This document shows, in pieces, positions 60,602 to 64,000 of a stretch of DNA of 64,000 bases. This stretch comes from Schizochytrium sp. CCTCC M209059. Lineage: Eukaryota > Sar > Bigyra > Thraustochytrida > Thraustochytriidae. The stretch lies in contig KN805371.1 of the NCBI GenBank assembly GCA_000818945.1, positions 618,666 through 682,665 on the forward strand, in the 5' to 3' direction. The notes under the pieces were generated by a model. The model was given only the letters and a program-made list of their open reading frames with translations. It had not been told where the DNA came from and searched no databases. Each line of letters opens with the position of its first letter. Within the stretch, counting starts at the first letter, position 1. Made by a program: the position numbers and the translations under genes.

Positions 60602-61153
60602 CTTGTCAGCAACATCTTTACATTGGGCCCAACCCAACGAGCCGCCCATCTTCCTGTTAGTTTACAATAAGATTTCACATCATCGTCCAGATACTCTGCC
60701 ATTCCTTTTCTCTCTCCCTGTGAAATCCCGAGGCCACATCTCTTTCATTAGCAAATGATCTTTTCATTTATCATTCGTATGATGACAGTGAGCCTGCAAC
60801 AAAAAAAAAAAAAACGATCCGTTGCAAATTTCATCAATGATCATTTTTTGGGGGGTTGACGGTCGGCTGACCATGAACCATATCACAGCTGCAAGAATCG
60901 AGGAAAAGGACAAGAGGTTACTAAACTTTGCCTTGTTTTCAAAGGGTCTAAGAAAAGAGGGAAGGATACCTTGCCCTTTGTCATTGCGCTGCATTCTATG
61001 GCAAGCAAAGGTCACAAGGGCAGGCAGGCTTGCACACTCGCTTACCTGGCTGGATTGATTGTGACTGACTGACGGATTGACAGCTTCTTCGCCCAGGGGC
61101 AATTCCTGTTCCCCGAGAGCGCTGCAGCAGACGTGCAGTCCAACGCAGCAATC
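60602..61153. other. Spacer between Rrp43 and MORN3-like genes
   Basis: About 550 bp, AT-rich for this window, with an A-run (60801-60814) and a tetranucleotide TGAC patch (61058-61071). The promoter of the MORN gene is presumably here. Confidence 0.4.
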
Positions 61154-62299
61154 ATGATGGCGGAGGCCGACGAAAGCAAGTTGGAGGCTGACAAGGCGCC
61201 TTTTGAGCCACTCTGGCGAAAGAACGAGCGCGGTGCGCAAAAGTCGGGCACGCGACACACCATCTACTGGGTGGAAAGAAACCCCAAATTTCAGGCCTAC
61301 GAGCGCGATGGCGCACTTGTGGCCGCCACTGCCCCCGCTAAGTTCAAGACCGGAGCGACGTACGCTGGCGATTGGCTTGAAGATCGCCGCCACGGCTTTG
61401 GCACCCAGACGCTCCCGAATGGGACCAAATACCAGGGTGACTTTGAGAACAACTTGAGACACGGCACCGGCACACTTTGGGTGCGTGTCCAGGGCAAACT
61501 CGTGAAGCGATACACTGGGGAATGGAAGGCCAACAAGCGAGATGGCCTGGGCATTCACTTTTACGACAACGGTGACAAGTATGAGGGGAGCTGGCAAACA
61601 GGCAAACGCCATGGACGCGGCAAAATGATTTACGCAAATGGCGAAGAGTATGATGGTGATTTTGCAGAAGACGAGCGTCATGGTCTCGGTGTGCTATCAT
61701 ACCCTAATGGAAACTGGTACGAGGGACACTTTGATCACGATGACAAGCACGGACCAGGCCGATTTTTCTTTGTCGACACAGGAAAGGTATTAGAGGCCGA
61801 GTGGAAACGCGGCACCGCCGCATGCGGAAGCTATCTAGACGCGCCAAAGTCGGCTGTTCCAAGACACTTTCGCAACGGTGTCTCGAGCAAGCAAAACTTT
61901 GAGCTTCCAGAAATTAAGCTCTGTGATCCGGAAGAGGTTCTTGCGGACGCCCTTCGGCGTACAAGGCGCCAAGCGGCGTCGGAGAGCGACCGGCGTCATA
62001 ACACACACGAATTAAAGCAGGAATCGGGTTCCGACGGAGAAAACGGGCAGAGTGACGCGTACCTGCACGGATTTGAGATTGGCGAGTTCGACGATATCCG
62101 AGCCGCTTTTGAGGAAGTCGACTCCGAGCGAAAGGGTACCATTCTCGGGGCTGATCTTGAGACGGTCCTCAATGGACTTGGCATCTATCCTCTGCAGGGC
62201 GACATGGACCAGCTCCTGGTCGAGCTTGGTGCCCATGCTGATTCAGCGATCAGTCTTGACAGCGTCGTGCGTCTTCTGGCCGCACTGCGCGAGGACTGA
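61154..62299 (+). CDS. MORN-repeat protein, MORN3-like, with EF-hand-like extension
   Basis: 381 aa from ATG 61154 (the frame starts at GTG 61133). The N-terminus resembles MORN3 (EPLWRKNERGAQKSGTRHTI). About seven MORN repeats (about 70-230) follow with the YxGxW/F...GxGxxxxxxG pattern: YAGDWLEDRRHGFGTQTLPN, YQGDFENNLRHGTGT, YTGEWKANKRDGLGIHFYDN, YEGSWQTGKRHGRGKMIY, YDGDFAEDERHGLGVLSY, YEGHFDHDDKHGPGRFFF. The MORN3-like end ELPEIKLCDPEEVLADAL is present. A further about 75 residues look like a degenerate EF-hand pair (FDDIRAAFEEVDSERKGTIL, DSAISLDSVVRLLAAL). MORN3 functions in axonemes/sperm, so a flagellar role is inferred. Confidence 0.83.
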   Translation: MMAEADESKLEADKAPFEPLWRKNERGAQKSGTRHTIYWVERNPKFQAYERDGALVAATAPAKFKTGATYAGDWLEDRRHGFGTQTLPNGTKYQGDFENNLRHGTGTLWVRVQGKLVKRYTGEWKANKRDGLGIHFYDNGDKYEGSWQTGKRHGRGKMIYANGEEYDGDFAEDERHGLGVLSYPNGNWYEGHFDHDDKHGPGRFFFVDTGKVLEAEWKRGTAACGSYLDAPKSAVPRHFRNGVSSKQNFELPEIKLCDPEEVLADALRRTRRQAASESDRRHNTHELKQESGSDGENGQSDAYLHGFEIGEFDDIRAAFEEVDSERKGTILGADLETVLNGLGIYPLQGDMDQLLVELGAHADSAISLDSVVRLLAALRED

Positions 62300-62405
62300 T
62301 CGTGGACCTGCTAGCCAACAACAAAAAGCTCATATAACACCTAAACACCAAGTAGCACTCTGTAGTTGCCATCCTGCTCGCTCCGACGATTGTTTCTTTT
62401 GGTCT

Positions 62406-62681
62406 TCATGATGCAGCAAGTTGAGCGTCCTCCCCTTCCTGCCGCTCGTCGACTTCTTCGTCGCCAAGGTCCCTGAGCATGCCGCGCACGAGCTCTTCGT
62501 GGGCGCGCAGCACCACGAGCAGTTCGTTGGTGCCTTTGGCTCCAAGCTGCGGCAGCACCGCGCGAATTCGCTGCGCGAGCCGTGGACCATGGGACGGGCC
62601 TTGCTGCGCCAAGGTCTGCGCCGCAAGCGCGCCTTGACCCTCTCCTCGACTCTCGGGGTCGACTCGCTCGGGGTCTGTCAT
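62406..62681 (-). CDS. Small hypothetical protein
   Basis: 91 aa from the ATG at 62679-62681, in the interval between MORN3 (ends 62299) and the GPCR (starts 62808). The start is MTDPERVDPESRGE. Then comes an amphipathic helix-rich core, RLAQRIRAVLPQLGAKGTNE and LLVVLRAHEELVRGMLRDLG, and an acidic tail. The tight fit between the two genes, the Kozak-like context and the divergent position relative to the GPCR support a real gene. I do not recognise the family. Confidence 0.5.
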   Translation of the reverse strand: MTDPERVDPESRGEGQGALAAQTLAQQGPSHGPRLAQRIRAVLPQLGAKGTNELLVVLRAHEELVRGMLRDLGDEEVDERQEGEDAQLAAS

Positions 62682-62807
62682 GGTCTTCTGCCTCTGCAAC
62701 ACTCGCTGTCAGCAACAGGCAAAGTCACTAGGCCTAGACTTGAGACCAGCACAGCAGAGCGTTGTTGCTCTGCGTTGTGCAGATATCGACGAAGCGAAGA
62801 AGTAAGA

Positions 62808-63827
62808 ATGCGCGACGAGGGCGGCCGGAACCTAGCAGCGCTGGCGCTAGCGCTAGCGCTGACGCAGGCTTCGGGCTGGAGGCTGCTCGAGTCGGACACG
62901 CCCGAGGCTACTTCTGATCTTTGCGCTTCTGTCTTTGATGAGGCGCAGACACAGGTTCTGCGGACCGTCACGCTGACGGGCGCAGGGCTCTCGCTCGCAG
63001 GCAGTTTATTCATCGTCATCTCTTACCTGATCCTGGTGCGCATTCGCACCTTTCCGTACAAGCTCGTCATGTTTCTGAGCGTGGCCAACGTGGGCTCGAG
63101 CTTGGCCTATTTTGTTGGTCTCGCGAGTATTAACGAAGGCAACGTTCACGAGTGCACCTCGTCCGGAGGGTGCATTCTCGCAGCTACCATGACTCAATTC
63201 TTCGATGTGGCCTCATTCTTTTGGATTGCCATCATCGCCTTCAATGTGCACGCGGTCCTGGTCCGTAACAAGGGTCGCGCGGTGGAGGCCTATGAACGTT
63301 GGTACCATTTGGTGGGCTGGGGGATTTCGCTCCTCATTACAATCATATGTGGCGCCCTGGGCTGCTTTGGCGACAGCGGTATCTGGTGCTGGATCAAGCG
63401 AGACCGTCAGACAGCCCGCTTCTTTGCGTATTATCTGCCACTCTTGATCGTCTTTTCGTTCACGGCAACCACCTACCTAATTGTCAGCTCTGCACTCCAA
63501 CATCAAGTTCAAGGGCGCACCGTTACGCGACGACTTCGACTTTACCTCGCGGTTTTTGTGGTCTTTCGCGTCTGGGGGGTTGTGCACCGCACTCACAACT
63601 ACTTTCATGAAAACCAAATGTTCTGGCTTGCTCTTATGCATGCAATTTTCTCGCCCCTACAAGGTTTCGCCAACGCGCTTGTTTATGGCTGCAATGCTGC
63701 GGTGGCACGTGAATATAGACGCTATTGCAGCGGTCTCAACACCGAGGACCGCATTGAGAATGGTGGCGACGATCTCGATGACGACGACGTGCGTGAGGTG
63801 CGCGCACAAGAACTGACTCCAATCTAG
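62808..63827 (+). CDS. cAMP-receptor-like seven-TM GPCR
   Basis: 339 aa from the first plausible ATG (GTAAGAATGCG); the frame runs further upstream through the small antisense gene. A signal-peptide-like start (NLAALALALALTQASG) and a short ectodomain precede seven TM helices (about 50-300): LTGAGLSLAGSLFIVISYL, then LVMFLSVANVGSSLAYFVGL, ATMTQFFDVASFFWIAIIAF, WYHLVGWGISLLITIICGAL, FFAYYLPLLIVFSFTATTYL, YLAVFVVFRVWGVVH and ALMHAIFSPLQGFANALVYG. The TM2-TM3 pattern and FPYKLVMFLSVAN fit the Dicty_CAR/CRL (class E-like) receptors. The acidic tail (DDLDDDDV) is cytoplasmic. The ligand is unknown. Confidence 0.82.
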   Translation: MRDEGGRNLAALALALALTQASGWRLLESDTPEATSDLCASVFDEAQTQVLRTVTLTGAGLSLAGSLFIVISYLILVRIRTFPYKLVMFLSVANVGSSLAYFVGLASINEGNVHECTSSGGCILAATMTQFFDVASFFWIAIIAFNVHAVLVRNKGRAVEAYERWYHLVGWGISLLITIICGALGCFGDSGIWCWIKRDRQTARFFAYYLPLLIVFSFTATTYLIVSSALQHQVQGRTVTRRLRLYLAVFVVFRVWGVVHRTHNYFHENQMFWLALMHAIFSPLQGFANALVYGCNAAVAREYRRYCSGLNTEDRIENGGDDLDDDDVREVRAQELTPI

Positions 63828-64000
63828 ATTCGATGGAGGCCGTCAGCTCAAAGAAACCCAAGTGCGTCAATATAATATCCGTATCCTTTCCTTTTGGCCG
63901 GACTTGATACTATATTCTGGGTTGGCGAGCGAGGAAAGAGAGAGATATAGAGAGGGTGGAAAGGGATTTCTACAGACCTAAGCAATGTCTGCCTGAGCCA
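63828..64000. other. 3' flank of the GPCR gene
   Basis: 173 bp after the last stop, with a GA-rich run (63931-63955). No gene can be defined before the window ends. Confidence 0.4.

Overview
This is a gene-dense nuclear window from a flagellated protist. My best guess is a stramenopile of the thraustochytrid/labyrinthulomycete type. The reasons are short intergenic spacers, very few and short GTAAGT...AG introns, GC-rich codon use, secreted or membrane proteins with PT-rich linkers and CxNGxxDGxExDxDCGG motifs, and flagellar genes. This placement is inference, because the window has no rRNA or phylogenetic marker I can align. One 260-nt run of N (50433-50692) shows it is a scaffold.

I support 32 protein genes. 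From the left: a TATA-binding protein (+); a CDK9/12-like kinase with an RS/RD tail (-); PP2A methylesterase PPME1 (+); a NEK kinase fused to IFT57 (-); a polytopic membrane protein with PT-rich, MopE-like and Ig-like parts (+); an ankyrin protein (-); a secreted Sel1-repeat protein (+); a coiled-coil protein (-); a FAXC/metaxin-like GST-fold protein (+); an FAHD2-like hydrolase (-); a five-SH3 Bbc1-like adaptor (-); a CatSper-like channel (+); a degenerate alpha/beta hydrolase (-); a DUF402-like protein (+); a calponin-homology membrane protein (-); Rpn10 (+); a large acidic protein (+); VPS28 (-); a monoacylglycerol-lipase-like hydrolase (+); a CPI-17/PPP1R14-like PP1 inhibitor (+); a TMX3-like PDI (-); mitochondrial GluRS (+); an acidic hypothetical (+); a thioredoxin-fold protein (-); Rpn3 (+); ADP-dependent glucokinase (+); Fcf2 (-); a PP2C-reticulon fusion (+); exosome Rrp43 (+); MORN3 with an EF-hand-like tail (+); a 91-aa hypothetical (-); and a cAMP-receptor-like GPCR (+). 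I saw no tRNA, rRNA, transposon or CRISPR.

The genes alternate strand strikingly: 24 of 31 neighbouring pairs are on opposite strands. Eleven head-to-head pairs therefore share a divergent promoter region of roughly 0.1-1.1 kb. There are no operons. Themes recur: flagellum (NEK-IFT57, CatSper-like channel, MORN3), phosphatase control (PPME1, PP1 inhibitor, PP2C-reticulon, a protein with an RVxF-like motif), and proteasome, endomembrane and RNA housekeeping. The most unusual items are two apparently novel kinase/phosphatase fusions (NEK-IFT57 and PP2C-reticulon), a catalytically dead paralogue of the lipase-like hydrolase, and two roughly 600-bp perfect microsatellites, (GCAAT)119 and (TTTC)142.

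Start codons were moved to the first in-frame ATG wherever the longest open frame began with GTG or TTG. Residue numbers are counted from those ATGs.
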